A stretch of 64,000 nt of DNA, taken from Oscheius onirici. Lineage: Eukaryota > Nematoda > Chromadorea > Rhabditida > Rhabditidae. The notes under the pieces were generated by a model. That model was not told where the DNA came from. It was given only the letters and a program-made list of their open reading frames with translations, and made no database searches. This document shows, in pieces, positions 49,661 through 61,776 of the stretch. The stretch is from positions 1,846,501 to 1,910,500 of the forward strand of contig OW051470.1 in assembly GCA_932521025.1 (NCBI GenBank). The letters are read 5' to 3'. Both the position numbers and the translations under genes were made by a program. Each line of letters begins with the position of its first letter. Positions within the stretch are counted from its first letter, which is position 1.

Positions 49661-51534
49661 TTAAAATATTACGTGACGCAGAAATACATAGATCAGTTTT
49701 GGAGCGGTGTATGTCACAAGCTGCCCTTTTCCTGTATTATACAACTTGGGGTATTTGACAATTAGTTCTTCATGAACAGCCAGGAGATCTTCCAAAGCAG
49801 CCGCTAGTTTTTCAGTTGCCGCAGAACGGTGCTAAAACATAATACTTTTTGCATAAAATTTCGAACAAACCTCTTCAATTACTTCGGCTGGTGTAATGTC
49901 GAAAAATGTGATGGTCATTGTGGACAGGAAAAATGCTGTGATTGGGAAAAGCATCTTGTACAGCTCTTTTAGCTAAAAAATTCATCGTTGGAAGGAAGAA
50001 GAAAATCTGCTCACCTGATCAAGAGAAAATGGTGCAGCCTTTCCACCCAGAGCCTTTAAATACGCTGCATAGTATTCTTCAATCAGTTTGTCCGTGTTAG
50101 CACGACGGTCAGCTGGCGAGAGTCCGGAAATAATAAGCTTTGACAGGTCAATGCCCGGATTGCCAATGGATGTTCCCTGAAAAAAAAGATACATTTTGTG
50201 GAGAATAAAATGACCTTTAAATTTTACAAAACTATTTTTCACTATTTTTTTCCATTGTCACATGCGGGTACAGTGCTCGATACTGTAACAAAAAAACTGG
50301 TAAAAATCGGTGGTGAACCCCGTAAAAGCTGAAAAATAGTTTTGGCGCGCGGAACCAAAATTTGAAGGTCATTTTGGCGAGACCTATAATTTTAATTTTT
50401 ATCCTATTGGAACTCACCGCAAAATCAATAACAGCTCGCATCTTTATTTCAGACTCTTCTTCTTTGGTCCAAATAATATTGGCACTCCAGAGGTCGTTGT
50501 GAACCAGTACAGGCTTGACGTCTGCAATGTCCTAACAATCATCAAAATAAATGTTAACCAACTCAGGAGGAAGAAAGGAAGAACCATCAAGTTTAACAGT
50601 ACAGTTCCATTAAAGTAGTACTTGTCAACTATTGGCAAAATCTTTTCCAAGAGTTCCGAATGACTCTCTCCCAGCAGCTTTCTTACTTCGACAGGAAAAC
50701 GTGCTTTTGCCTTATTCAAGTTATTTAGTTTTTTTTGGTTATAAACGTACCTTCTCGTCCATAGCAGCCTTGAAGAACTTACTCTTCATCAAAGCTTTCC
50801 AAGTATCCCAGAAATAGACTTCTTTTCGTACAGGGACCTTCTCGCTCAAGCTCATGAAAGAGGCCATGGCTGTTAGAACCTCAAAAAGAGTTTTCTTTAG
50901 AAAAGTTGTTCCGATACCTGACGAGCATTGTCCACGCTAATATTCTCGTACATTGAGACGGAAGTGACATTCTCAAAAAATTCCAAAATGAAGAAACCTT
51001 CTTCTGCTTCTGTTGACTTCTTATAGCCGTACATCTGGAGAATTTGGTTTTGTGTAAACAAGAAAATTAACTCACCTTGGGATACACGAATCCCTCCGGA
51101 TTCTCCCTCTTCAAGAGCTCGTAAACGTCGATCTCGTGATTTCCCAGCTAAACTCTTTGATTCGTAACAGAAAACTCATCCAACTGACTATTCTGCCGCC
51201 CTTCTCTAATATCTTTCGTCTTGCCTCAGCTTCTATATCCGACTCTGCCTTTCCTATTATCTTGACCATTTCCTGCCCATGCATAATCTTCACCACAAAT
51301 TTTTGAGGAAGGTTTTCAGAAGGTGATGTCCAATCGGCATAAACTAGACCAATTATTGAGGCGAACCCCTAAAAAATAATTTCCCGCAGTGAAATGCTGG
51401 AAAACCTTGTTATCTCCAATATTGGTGATCGTCTTTTTCTCTCCAAAACGAGCCTCTGTTCCCATAGATTTTTGCATAGTTGTCTCGATAGCTTGCCATG
51501 TCACGTTTGTCTCTAAAAGCCCTTCGGTGGCCAT
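49661..51534 (-). CDS. CHK/DUF1679 (ecdysteroid-kinase-like) protein, copy C
   Basis: Same exon layout as copy B: first exon 51405-51534 (MATEGLLETNVTWQAIETTM), then GFASIIGLVYADW, LGNHEIDVYELLKRENPEGF, EGFFILEFFENVTSVSMYEN, VLTAMASFMSLSEKVPVRKE, KARFPVEVRKLLGESHSELL, KPVLVHNDLWSANIIW, RAVIDFA, GTSIGNPGIDLSKLIISGL, LKELYKMLFPITAF and a last exon ending at TAA 49661-49663. The catalytic H-x-D, Asn and following Asp are all present. The first two exons are almost identical to copy B, which points to recent duplication or gene conversion, while the 3' exons have diverged more. Confidence 0.88.
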
Positions 51535-52500
51535 TGAAAATGCCTAAAAATATATGTTGAACACGGAAAAGAAAAAGAAGGTCTCGCATGTGCTGACACT
51601 GGGCACAATCGGAGAGATTACAGAGACGGAAGAGAGCGGCAGAGATAGCGAGGGCGAGAGAGGGCGATCGCCTCGCTTCCGGTCGAGTTTGCGACCAAAG
51701 AATCAGCTGGGAGAGTGCAGAAGCGGACAAATAACGGTGATTCAAAGTTTGACGAACTCGGAAGCTAAACAAAAGATGTTGACCTTTATGATGTTCCCGT
51801 AACCTCTTTATTTCGAGCTTCTGATATCAATAAGAACGGCCTTGTTGTGTCTGCATTGGGCAAACAAATCTTTATCTAAATTCTAACTCAGAAAAATGTT
51901 CTGTAGGGAAGAGTTTTTCTATCTTCGAATCCTCATTGAACTCATCAAAAGAGTATTAAAATTGTTTTGTGATTTCGATAGGGTAAATCTCCTTTCTGCA
52001 AGAGAATTAGAGAAAATTGAATGATCATTGATCGTTGAATGATCAGGGTTGCTCAAGCTACGGGATCCGCTGGACAGGCTGGCGAGAGATGCCAGAGTAG
52101 ACTACCTTCGTGTACTACCACCCCGAATTGAACTTGTGATCGCTTTCTTCATAGACTGTCATCCTATCTACTTGACTATCCGGGCCCATTTGAACGGACT
52201 ATATGCCAGTTTACATTCTGAGATCGGTTGACTGGGGAAGGGAACAAAAGAGATCGGTTGACTTGGGAAGGGATCAGAAGTAAAGAAAAAAACACAAGTA
52301 AAAAAGCCGCCGACAGGCGGCGAAGCCGGCTGGTCATATTTATTCGAACTGATGTCATTCAAAATTCACGTCATTTAAGACGTTGCAAAAAATAATGTAC
52401 GCAACAGTTATTGATTGGCATACATAGCGATAACATATTAGCTAAATTGATAACATACTAGCTAAAGCGAAAAACACACAAGATCAGTTTACAACGACAG
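51535..52500. other. Gap with repeat copy 3
   Basis: No gene. Part of the upstream flank (about 51712-51735, CAGCTGGGAGAGTGCA) matches the flank of kinase copy B near 48833. The repeat copy at 52215-52333 fills the end. Confidence 0.5.
52215..52333 (+). mobile_element. Dispersed repeat with Helitron-like 3' end, copy 3
   Basis: Short copy: two GGTTGACTGGGGAAGGGA-type units, then AAGTAAAGAAAAAAACACAA, hairpin GCCGCCGACAGGCGGC (52306-52321), GAAGCCGG and CTGG (52330-52333), followed by T. Confidence 0.6.
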
Positions 52501-53751
52501 ATGGTGCTGCCTCCGAAGTTCCGGCTATACATTCGAATATTTTGGCTTATAAACGGCTATGCCATCTGGATGCCTGTTATCATGGACAAGATTAACGAAT
52601 TCCGGGGATGTGAGTTAATTCCAAACTTTTTCGAGACCTGCATCAACGACCCCACATGGACTTTTAGTCGCTGCCTGAGTAACATCTATTTAGTAAGTTT
52701 GAGTTGTTTTTCTAAATAGGGATATTTAAGCTCGTGCTTTTTCTTCACTCCGCCTGGTTGTCTCACAACTTTACAACTTGAATGAACGGCCAGAACCTGT
52801 ATAAAGCTCCTGCTTTTATCTACTGGGTAAGGTTCTCCTACAGTAGAAATAACTTCAGAGGATCTGGCTTCTATTCTTTGCCGTTTTCCCAAAGCCGTAT
52901 CTCACTCTAGTTAGTGTATATTCTATGGCTTGGGATGTAGTTGTATTACTGTATACTTACGACTACCTATTCAGCTGGAAACTGTTTAAGGATTATGCCA
53001 TGAAGGCGAGTTTAGCTCGAGTCCTTCTTTCCCCTTGTCTTTCCAACCATAGTTCACTTTCCAGAATAACAAATCGATCTTCTATGATAACTTATATGAC
53101 GGAACAGAGAAATGGCGCTACACTACACTGGCCTTGGAGTTTACCACTTCAGAGCAGAACCCTCTTCTAGCTGCTATCAAGCTCCTGGAATCTTTGCAAA
53201 CACAATTCACTCCAGCCCGAATTACTCGTAGACCATATTATTCCAAAACCATTGTGACATGCTCCTACGATTCTTTCGGGGAGATGAAAGACTGGATCTT
53301 TACAACTAGGTTCAAGAAAAAGTTGCCATATATCATGGGACAACAAGACTATGTTACAAATTGTACCGACAGTGTATTTTGCTATGACGTTCTCGGAGTA
53401 GGGTCTTCGACCCGATTGAAGATAACTGATGACATTCGCTTGATGCTTCCGTCCAATCCTGCTGTGGGAAGAGTTCACGCAGTCTACAAGCTCAGAAACA
53501 GCGGTAAAAGAAGAATCGCATTCAGGATCAGATGCAGCGAAAATGTCCGTGTTTCTCCCTCTTTTGGTTTTGTCAAGCCATATTCCAAGACGACTTTCAT
53601 GATTCTTTCTGGAGGAGAAGACTCTGGAAATAGAAATTCTGTTCGAATTGTTCTCGCAGTAAGCGAAAAAGAAGAACAGAATGCTGAAGATGTCCTGAAG
53701 AATGTTGAAATAATAGACACTGTGGAGTTTTGTGTAAATAACTGCGAATAA
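52501..53751 (+). CDS. Membrane protein with C-terminal MSP-like domain
   Basis: Four exons join in phase to give 352 aa: 52501-52692, 52794-52826, 52859-53005 and 53065-53751. The N-terminal half is h-rich with several membrane segments (IRIFWLINGYAIWMPVIM; IWLLFFAVFPKPYLTLVSVY; WDVVVLLYTYDYLFSW). The C-terminal part has a major-sperm-protein-type beta fold: LPSNPAVGRVHAVYKLRNSG, KRRIAFRIRCSENVRVSPSF, GFVKPYSKTTFMILSGGED. Worm MSP-domain membrane proteins are often sperm-specific or ER-contact proteins; the role here is unknown. The third intron starts with GC (AAG|GCGAGT) rather than GT. The 33-nt second exon is the least certain part. Confidence 0.75.
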
Positions 53752-53910
53752 AACTAACGATGTTTTTGAAGGAAACAAATGTCAGAAAATATGTCAGATA
53801 GATCCAAACTCGCTACCGGTGAATGAGCTGGATTTAAAAGCAATTTGACGGTGTCTACGAGGTACCAACCAACAATCGTGGATAGTGATGAGTTCATACG
53901 CTATATGGAT

Positions 53911-54686
53911 CAGGGCTGGGCGGATAGTAAAATCGGGTGCGATTATAGTCGCAAGCTCGAAAATCGTGCGATTAGCGATTGCGATTATAATCGCGGAGTA
54001 AAAACGGCTGCGGATAGCGATTTGCGGATACCCGCGATTGCGGATGCGATTAGCGGATAGTAACTTTCGAAAATTGCGTGTTTTTGTGAGTTTACGGGAG
54101 GTTTTTTAAATTTTTTGAGTGCAAAAGTATGTTTTGTCTGTTCAGTGTAAAAATTGCTCTAGTTTTGGCATTTCCGGAGAAAATACGAGGGATATGTGTG
54201 ACAAATAACACGATTTTCAACGTATTTTCTTCAATTTTTGGGTTAGGGACTTTTCTTAGAAAAAATTTCTAAGAAAAGGTACGGTCGAAGTTTACCGCCA
54301 CTTTTCTTAAAAAAATTTTGTTAACGAAAATTATGGCGTGGTTTTCTTTCGATTTTTTTTCTAAATATTTTTATGGTACCTTGATTGTAATCACACGGCG
54401 ACTACTTTACGAAAAAAAATTATATAAAAAAGTAACGGCCAACAAATTCCACCGCAACTTTTCTTAGAAATTATTTCTAAGGAAGTCCCTAACCCTCAAT
54501 TTTTAAAGAAAATTTGAAGTTTTTGAAAAGGCACCAATAATCGCTAATCGCGGTGAAAAAAATGCGATTGCGGATGCGATTTGCAGATAGTCCAAATTTC
54601 AAAATGCGGATGCGATTGCGATTATCGAAAAAAGGCACGATTATCCGCGAATGCGGATGCGATTAGCGATTATCCGCCCAGCCCTG
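53911..54686. mobile_element. hAT-type foldback element (776 bp)
   Basis: Inverted ends CAGGGCTGGGCGGATA and the reverse complement TATCCGCCCAGCCCTG; CAGGGCTGGGC is a common hAT terminus. Flanking 8-mers ATATGGAT (53903-53910) and ATGTGGAT (54687-54694) match at 7 of 8 positions. Both arms are filled with short GCGATTAGCGATT-type repeats. A different MITE is nested in the middle. No coding capacity. Confidence 0.85.
54240..54495. mobile_element. MITE, GGGTTAGGGAC family, copy 2, nested in the hAT foldback
   Basis: Ends GGGTTAGGGACTTTTCTTAG and the reverse complement of TCTAAGGAAGTCCCTAACCC. It is flanked by a perfect 9-bp duplication TCAATTTTT (54231-54239, 54496-54504). Being inside the foldback, it inserted after that element. 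Related to 13127-13383. Confidence 0.85.
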
Positions 54687-54904
54687 ATGTGGATAGTCCA
54701 CATAGCATATGGACAGTGCTATGTGGATATTTGGGGCTCTCTTGAACAATACGAGCCACCAAAAAAGTCGAACACGGTCTCTTGACTCATCCTCTGTCAA
54801 ATCCCTCTCCCTGTACTCTCAGCAAGAACAACATTCAGTCCATGTACCCACTCTTTGCCCCTCTGTCTTCAAATATCTATAAAATTTTGACCACTTTTAA
54901 ACAT

Positions 54905-55490
54905 TTATTTCTTGGTCGTTTTTTTTACTGCAGCCAGGGAACGGACGATCTTGGTCTTTTCATTGCCATCGCCCCATCTGAAGGTAACATCTGTTGGGCG
55001 GACGGGATGTGCTGTGGCCGAGTTACGAATTTTGGTCTCAGAATTCGGCTTCAGCGGGATACCTTTTCCGTCGATAGTGCCTGCCAGCTGCTGGAGAAAA
55101 AGTCCTCTATCCGTAGTGGTCAGATTGGAAACGTCGATCAAGTAGAGAACTGTCTCGATCTTGGTCGTTACCACAATATACCGGACATCATCGATCGTCC
55201 TGTGCTTGATGTGTATCCACTCAAATCTGGTCATCTGCGGCCAAACTCAACTCTTCGATCTTGTCGCCCATCTTCTCCGCTGCGTCGTTTAAAATGTGGT
55301 TATTGACCACTAGACCTCCATTGATTCTCGTGCTGAATGGCAGCACGGGCGATTTCGTCTTCTTCATGTCATCTTTGCAGGATAGAAACTTTTCGCTGTG
55401 CAGCGATTCTTCTGGAGATCTCATCGCGGAACCTCTCATACAAGTCGAATGCCAAAGTGACGAGTTTCTGCAAACGTCAAGGCTTTTATG
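54905..55490 (-). pseudogene. Frameshifted gene fragment of unknown family
   Basis: A coding-looking minus-strand chain starts after an acceptor near 55470 (KLVTLAFDLYERFRDEISRR), shifts frame to DDMKKTKSPVLPFSTRINGG ... EKMGDKIEELSLAADDQ, and shifts again to TRFEWIHIKHRTIDDVRYIV, ending VKKTTKK and a stop. No splice sites bridge the two changes, so it is most likely a pseudogene. I do not recognise the parent family. Confidence 0.5.
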
Positions 55491-56459
55491 ACGGGGTTCC
55501 TTCGCTCATTCACATAAATTTTCGGATTCGTACGGTTTGAAAGAGGCCAAACTTCGCGCCTTTGTTCCACTTTCTTACATCTGAGTGTTTTTTTTGCGCA
55601 GAGTGGGTTAAGCAATGATGAAAAAAACGATGCTAAAGAAGCCAAAATTTTGGGTGCCGGAACGCGGATTTTCAAGTGATAGGACTATTCTATGCGAACT
55701 GTTGGCCTAATTTGAAATTTCGTGGCTAAATCCGATTTTTGATATTCCTTTCATTATTAGGTTATTTTTGGCATTTTCTTATATTTTTGACGTTGTAATC
55801 GAATTCTACACCTACAAAAACCTAGTTGTCATCAAAAAACGGGAAAAACAACACTTTTGATGCTCAATTGACATAAAATGACAGTTTTCTCGATAAAACA
55901 GCCGTGACGCTCTGAAAATGCGTGATTTCCTTCCAGTTTTTTCATCAAGTAGGTAAATTTATACGCTGAGTTCGAAAACGCAGTCAAAAAGGAGAAAAAA
56001 CAGCTAGAAAACTGCGAAAAATCATGAACGTTGAACAAAATGGAATAAAATCCAACGAGGGAAGGAAGAAGACATGACAGGATCAGAAGGAATCGGTTGA
56101 CTGGGGAAGGGATCAGAAGTAAAGAAGAAAACACAAGTAAAAAAGCCGGCTGTTTCTACTCTAAATGTTTTTAGTGCAACTTTAGTTTTTTAAAAGTTTT
56201 GAACAAAAACTTGCTTTTTTATAATTTGTAAACTTTTCTACAAAGTTTTGAGTTTTTTTTATAGTAAAAAAAAACTGCCATAATTAGTAGCTTGAACACG
56301 ATGGATCGTCTGTTTTTTCGATGGCTGCTGCACTTTTCGCCTTTGTTCGTCTGCATCGTCTCTTGGCTCTCTTGGCTCTGACGAATGGAAGGCAGGAGAC
56401 GAATCTAAACAGCTAAGTTTTCTGAATTTTATTGACTGACAGAGATACAGAACTACCCA
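55491..56459. other. Gap with repeat remnants
   Basis: A segment near 55790-56000 (ATCGAATTCTACACCTA and following) resembles the inner part of the GGTAATACT MITE without its ends. At 56070-56150 there is a deleted copy of the dispersed repeat (GGTTGACTGGGGAAGGGATC ... AAAAAGCCGGCTG) lacking the hairpin. No gene. Confidence 0.5.
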
Positions 56460-58250
56460 GGAATTTTCAGAGAGAATGAGTGGACAACAGAGCCTCCGAC
56501 AACCAAACCTATCGGAGCTACCAGCAGTACTGCGAAAACGACTGGACAAGAGACTACGACATCCATGAACAGTGCCCAACGCTGATAATGGTCTACAAGG
56601 CAGAGACTGCAGTCACGACTACTGGACCCATCAATACAGCTGAGACTACTGTTACAAGGACCACGACTCTTACTACCATCACAAATAAGGATGAGAGTAC
56701 AGAGACGACTGAATGGATTGGAGGGCAGTTCCGACGGAGGCGAGTACGGTAGTCAGAGAAGAGACTGTCTCGACGATTTGGGTACAGAGGGAGAGTACGA
56801 CGTCTGAAGCAGGTGAGAGACAGAAGGCTGAACAGATAAGATATCTTTGCAGAAACTCTCTCGACCACAACCATCGCCTTCCCAGAGACCAGTATGACAT
56901 CTGAAATGGCCTCTCCCAATAGTATAGTCTTCTGAACGACTACTACAGTAACCCCGGAGCTAGCAAGTAGCAGTTATAACACGAAAAGTACCCTCAACAC
57001 GGACCTTCTGGTCGAGAAGACTGAGGCGACTGTAGGCACAAGTGAGTACAGTCGAATCCAGTACTGTTATCGACAGTCAGAGTACAATCTGGAAGCACCT
57101 GCTACAGAAGACGGGATAGTTCTTTTCAAGAATCAGGGCTTCCGAAACATCTACTGGGAGTGTCCAGAGTATAGGACAGAGGACTACTGTAGCCCGTCAT
57201 GAGACGTCTGGAAGAGTCAGTCAACTGAGAGTACATCATTGGACACGACTGAGAGTACAGGAGGTCGAAGAGAGACGACTACTGGACTAGAGACAACGGA
57301 GAGTACCGTAGCTGAGAGTGAGACGACAACTGGAAAGTAGATGAGGCACGACTGTTCTTCTGGTACTGGTCCAGTTCCCAGTGGAGGCCTGTCCGAAAAC
57401 CGATGGTCAAGAAAGTACTGGGGAGTTGACTACTGTACCAGCTGCTGGAATGAATACAGTCGAGAGTCATAGGGATACTGTAGCTGTCTGGAAGAATCAG
57501 TCGACCGAGGGTACAAGAGAGACGAGTATTGTTCCGAACTCTGAAGATAATGTAACTGTCTGGAATGTTCAGTCGACTACAGATCCGGCTACTGTAGGTA
57601 TTGCAATACAGAAAGTTCAGTCGAGTGAGAGCACAGAAGAGACAGAACCGATGTCCATTGCTTCATACGGCCTGGAGGATACTGTAGCTGTCTGGAACGA
57701 CCAGACAAAGAGAGATTACAGGAACGACGACTACTTTTGCGAGTTCTGAAGATGTATAGATACACAGATCTCTCGACTACTGAACCAAATACGGTTGGAA
57801 TTAAGCTAGGTCACAATCAGTCGAGGAAGAGTACAATAGAGACGACTACTGTTTGGAGGTCTGGAGATACCGTAGCTGTCCAGAACGTTCAGTCGACTGA
57901 AAGGGAGACGACTACAGATCCTAGTACGGTAGCTATTGGAATGCAGAAAGTTAAGTCGACGGAGAGTGCGGAAGAGACGACTATCTCGACAGAAGAGAGA
58001 ACAGAACAGATTACCATTGCTCCATACGGTCCGGAGCATACTGTAGCAGTCCAGAAGACTCATTCGACTAAGACTGCAAGATAGACGACTCTGGTTCCGA
58101 GTTCTGAGGATACTGTGGATGTCCAGAACTTTCAGTCGAATACTGCTGAAAATACAGCGTTTGATGAAAGAGTCGTATTGATGGTGATTCAATATCGGAG
58201 ATATTTTCGAAACATCTACTGGGAGTGTCCACTGGCACTGAAAAAAAAAG
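56460..58250 (+). pseudogene. Decayed Thr/Ser-rich tandem-repeat (mucin-like) sequence
   Basis: Imperfect repeats coding for units such as DTVAVWNDQ, QSTEGTRETSIVPNSED, VQSSESTEETEPMSIA and VQSTERETTTDPSTVAIGMQ. Long runs with this character lie in different frames (56480-56752, 57381-57749, 57737-58084), separated by stops. A nearly identical block (AACATCTACTGGGAGTGTCC) recurs at 57147 and 58211. It looks like a minisatellite-like secreted or mucin gene that has lost its frame. Assembly errors in a repeat could also break a real gene. Confidence 0.55.
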
Positions 58251-58396
58251 TGGACCCCGGAAAAACATTTGCAGGCGCTATATAGTATCCATCATGTATT
58301 AGAAATCGCTGATGGATCAATCGTCCAGCGTTTTGAATAAAGCATAGGGAGTTATTAGGAAATTTTGAATTTAATTTTATATTCAATCCAGGGAAA

Positions 58397-61300
58397 CTAT
58401 TTTTCCTCAATTTCACTCTTCTTCCCTCCGACGACAGTCTCAATGAGCAGCTTTTCGGTCTTCAGAAAAGGTATTTCACAGAGACAGCTCCAAAAGAAGG
58501 CCAGAATGTAGGAAAGGGTGGTGATTGGAATCACATAGTACATAAACTAAAAATGACTGGTTATTTTCATTAAAAACATTTACCTGCTCAGTAATACTCG
58601 TAAAATGAACCGGGCGATCTGAGAGATTGACAAAGAACATGATGACAAAAAGGTGAACCAGGTAGGCAGAGTAAGAGAGACGCCCGAATGGCTGCCAGAT
58701 TGGATGCTCCATGAAGGAGGCAATGGGTCCTCCCCATTTCCAATAGTTGGCCAGGACGACCCAACAGATGAAAAGACCCCATCCGATTCGACTGAAGGAG
58801 TAGTAGAAGGAACGCCAGAACTTGCTGAAAAAAATTCTCTTTTTAACTTCTTTCAACTTCTTTCAGCTGAAGTATGGCTTAGCATAAGTGTTCCTTTCTT
58901 TCTGAACAGACCATTTTTGTCACGAGGCCCATTCACACCAATTCAAGAGACAAACATTAAATACTCAGCCAAAGTTAGCTGCGTATCCATTTTTTGTGTG
59001 CTGAATCGGAACGAACGAGAAACTATTAGATTACAGTAATTGCCAGCAAAGTCAGGTCAAAAAGGGCTGGTCATGCTGCAGTAGTCTGGCAAGCAACAGT
59101 CTGAGAATAACATACCTCCAATCAGTTTGAAAGTCCATGTACTTGTACGGACCATAAATACAAGCCAGTCCAATAGCACCGAACAGGACCCAGCCTCCAA
59201 GAATCACAAATCTGTGCACTTTCGGTCTTCTGCTCTTTCCATATTTCGCAATAAAGAATCCCAAATAGAGGCCGAGGAGATAAGGAGTAATTCGAATCCA
59301 CGGTTTCGTATAAAAGTGTTCTATGAAAAGATCAGAATTCTGTAGATGAGAGAATGTGGCCGGTAGATTATAGTGATACATGGTCAAGAAGGTGAGAGTA
59401 ATACTTCCAATCATGCAGAGTATGATCAGTAGGATGCCTGGGAAAATACTGGATGAGTACACAGAGACGACTCACCAAGAAGATGGTTGTAAATGAGACC
59501 GAGAAGGATGACTGGAGAGATCAGATACATTTGAGTATCGGCAGCTAGATACCAGGTGCTTTGATAACACTGAAATAATTGAATTAGAGGGACAGAGAGA
59601 TTTGAACTGACCGACTCCCTATGGTCGAGATTATTGATGTAGATCAGATTCCGCCACCAGTAAGAGTCACAGGTTGAGACAAACACTTTGTAGTTGAAAT
59701 CTATAGAGTTAACGCCGTGTAGAAGGGGAGTTATAGTCATAAAGAAATAGATGAACAAGATGTAAGGAGGAGTCAGTCTGAAAAATATATAGTGAAAAGT
59801 TAGCCATTCTGAGCAAAATTGACCTAAAACTTGCTGTTTTCACGTCGTTTTGGTAGCAAGTAGGTTTTAAAAGGTGCAGAATTCGAAAAGAAGCCCATAA
59901 TTATTAGTAACCGGTGAAAAAATGCCGAAAATTCTCAAGAATAGGGATTTTCGGGTTCCAAGCCAACTTTGTTCAAAATGGCGCCCAAACAAGTGCCGCT
60001 GGCCGTTGGAAATAAACTTGTCCCTATGTCCCTCTCTCACCTCAAATACCGATGAAGATAGAACATGATCCATGTGAAAGGACTTTTAACCAGTTGTGGC
60101 TTTTTCAGAATCGTCTTGAAGAACATGTAAGAGACCAAGAGTCCGGAGAGGACAAAGAAAGTATCGACGGAAAAGAAGGCGTTCGTAAACGTCTCCGAGA
60201 GTACAGAATGAGTCAAAGTAGTCAATATTTGGTAGGAGTCTAAAACTGTTCAGTTCTTGAGTAAGAAAAACTACCATTATGCAGCCAGAGCACGGTCATG
60301 TGTCCTGAGACTACCCAGACCATTGAGAAAAGTCTGATACAGTCCAGACACTTCAAATGACCATCGGGCTGACTTTTTGTCTCCAAAATGGCTGCCCCAT
60401 TGGTGTAGATAGAAAATGAGAGGAGTAATCTCATTGGTTTTGAGAGTCTTGGCGGCTTCTCAAAATAGTTCCAGTGGTAATAGTCAAGAGCCGAAGACGA
60501 AAGGCATAAGAAGATCAGAGAGAAGAGGAACGGCCTAAAAGTCAGTGTGTCGGTCATGTACAGAAATCTTACAGAAAGACCCAGAAAAAGGGAGTATAGT
60601 CCGGACTTGGTGGAACACAGGAGACCTGATTGAAGGTGAGGAAAGAAGGAGAGATTTGGTTGGTGATCAGGAGGATGTCCTGAGTAATTTTATGTAAAAG
60701 GTGACATGATTTTTATTTGTATGTTTGCGTTTTTGAAAAATATAAAAAAACTAGTAGTGAGATCCCAAAAATCATAATTTGGCAGTAGACTTTCGGAAAG
60801 TTCAAGCCAAAGTTTTTTTCTAACAATGAGAATTTTGTAAAACAAGTTGAGCTACGCCCCCCTTCGGTGCTAAGCGAATTAGTTTTGTCCGTATAAAAAA
60901 AGATAACAGCTTGCTATCTGATTCCTCTCCAGGTCAATTTTGTTCTTGTGTTTCTGTTCCTCTAATCTTGCCCGTTTGTCCACTGTTTCTAGTTTCTCGA
61001 CATTTTCTCTCTGTCCACCCCTAAATTCTGCAATGTGCTCTGCTTTTCCCAGTTATCTCCTCTCGACAGACAGACAGACATTTTTTTTATGACAATCAGT
61101 TGTGACAGTAGTACTGTGTATAGTGTGTACAGTGTACTTGATACGACTTCCAGTCACTTTGTACCAATTGTGCTCTGTGAATCTTCATCTTCTGACCCTA
61201 TCAGCTCCTTTGTAATCAAGGAAGTGAGTCACAGCGCCATGACGAGTCTAACTATACCAGAAGTCCAAACCAACCTGCTCATTGCAGCTCCTAGGAACAC

Positions 61301-61776
61301 AGATTGCTAGTTTGTACCGCGGTAAGTATTCAGCCGTACTGGATTTCCCTTTCTTGATAATTTCAGCTTCAGCATAGCAATACTTTGTACTGTAATTCAG
61401 TCTCATGTCCACTTCTTTACACTCATGTGGAGATCCATAGCTTGTGAAACTGGCGTCCAGAAGTCCTGGTTGGAGTTTTCCCCAGGCATCCACTTCTGAA
61501 TGAGGGAGAGTTTTGGAAGTTCAAGACAGACTCACGTTTCAGAGCATAGACATTCTCCTTCAACCTGTCTCTCGTGGCATTGGTACAGAGTCTGAATTTT
61601 TCTTCATGACATTCTCGGAACTCTAGATCGAACTGAGCCAGGGATCTTATCCAATTCTTCATGTCTCTTTGACAGGAGACTGTCAAAGATGAGAGATTTA
61701 GATTCTGAAGAGGAATATGGCTTCCAGTAGCCTCCAAAAATAGGAAGAGGAAAATGAGGAGCTCTCCTCTCATCAT
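58397..61776 (-). CDS. NRF-6/OAC-type membrane O-acyltransferase
   Basis: Acyltransferase-3 family membrane protein with N-terminal NRF domain. Worm members (NRF-6, OAC proteins) act in lipid/drug uptake and O-acylation. Ten exons join in phase to give 648 aa: 61536-61776, 61274-61495, 60573-60625, 60275-60534, 60041-60239, 59612-59777, 59476-59569, 59116-59437, 58584-58824 and 58397-58545. A signal peptide (MMRGELLIFLFLFLEATGS) precedes the Cys-rich NRF domain (VSCQRDMKNWIRSL, SPHECKEVDMRLNY, AICVPRSCNEQ). Then come about ten membrane segments with the family blocks CIRLFSMVWVVSGHM, FFVLSGLLVSYMFF, YLHRYLRLTPPY, WYLAADTQMYLISP and GRLSYSAYLVH. The invariant His of SGHM is present. Confidence 0.93.
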
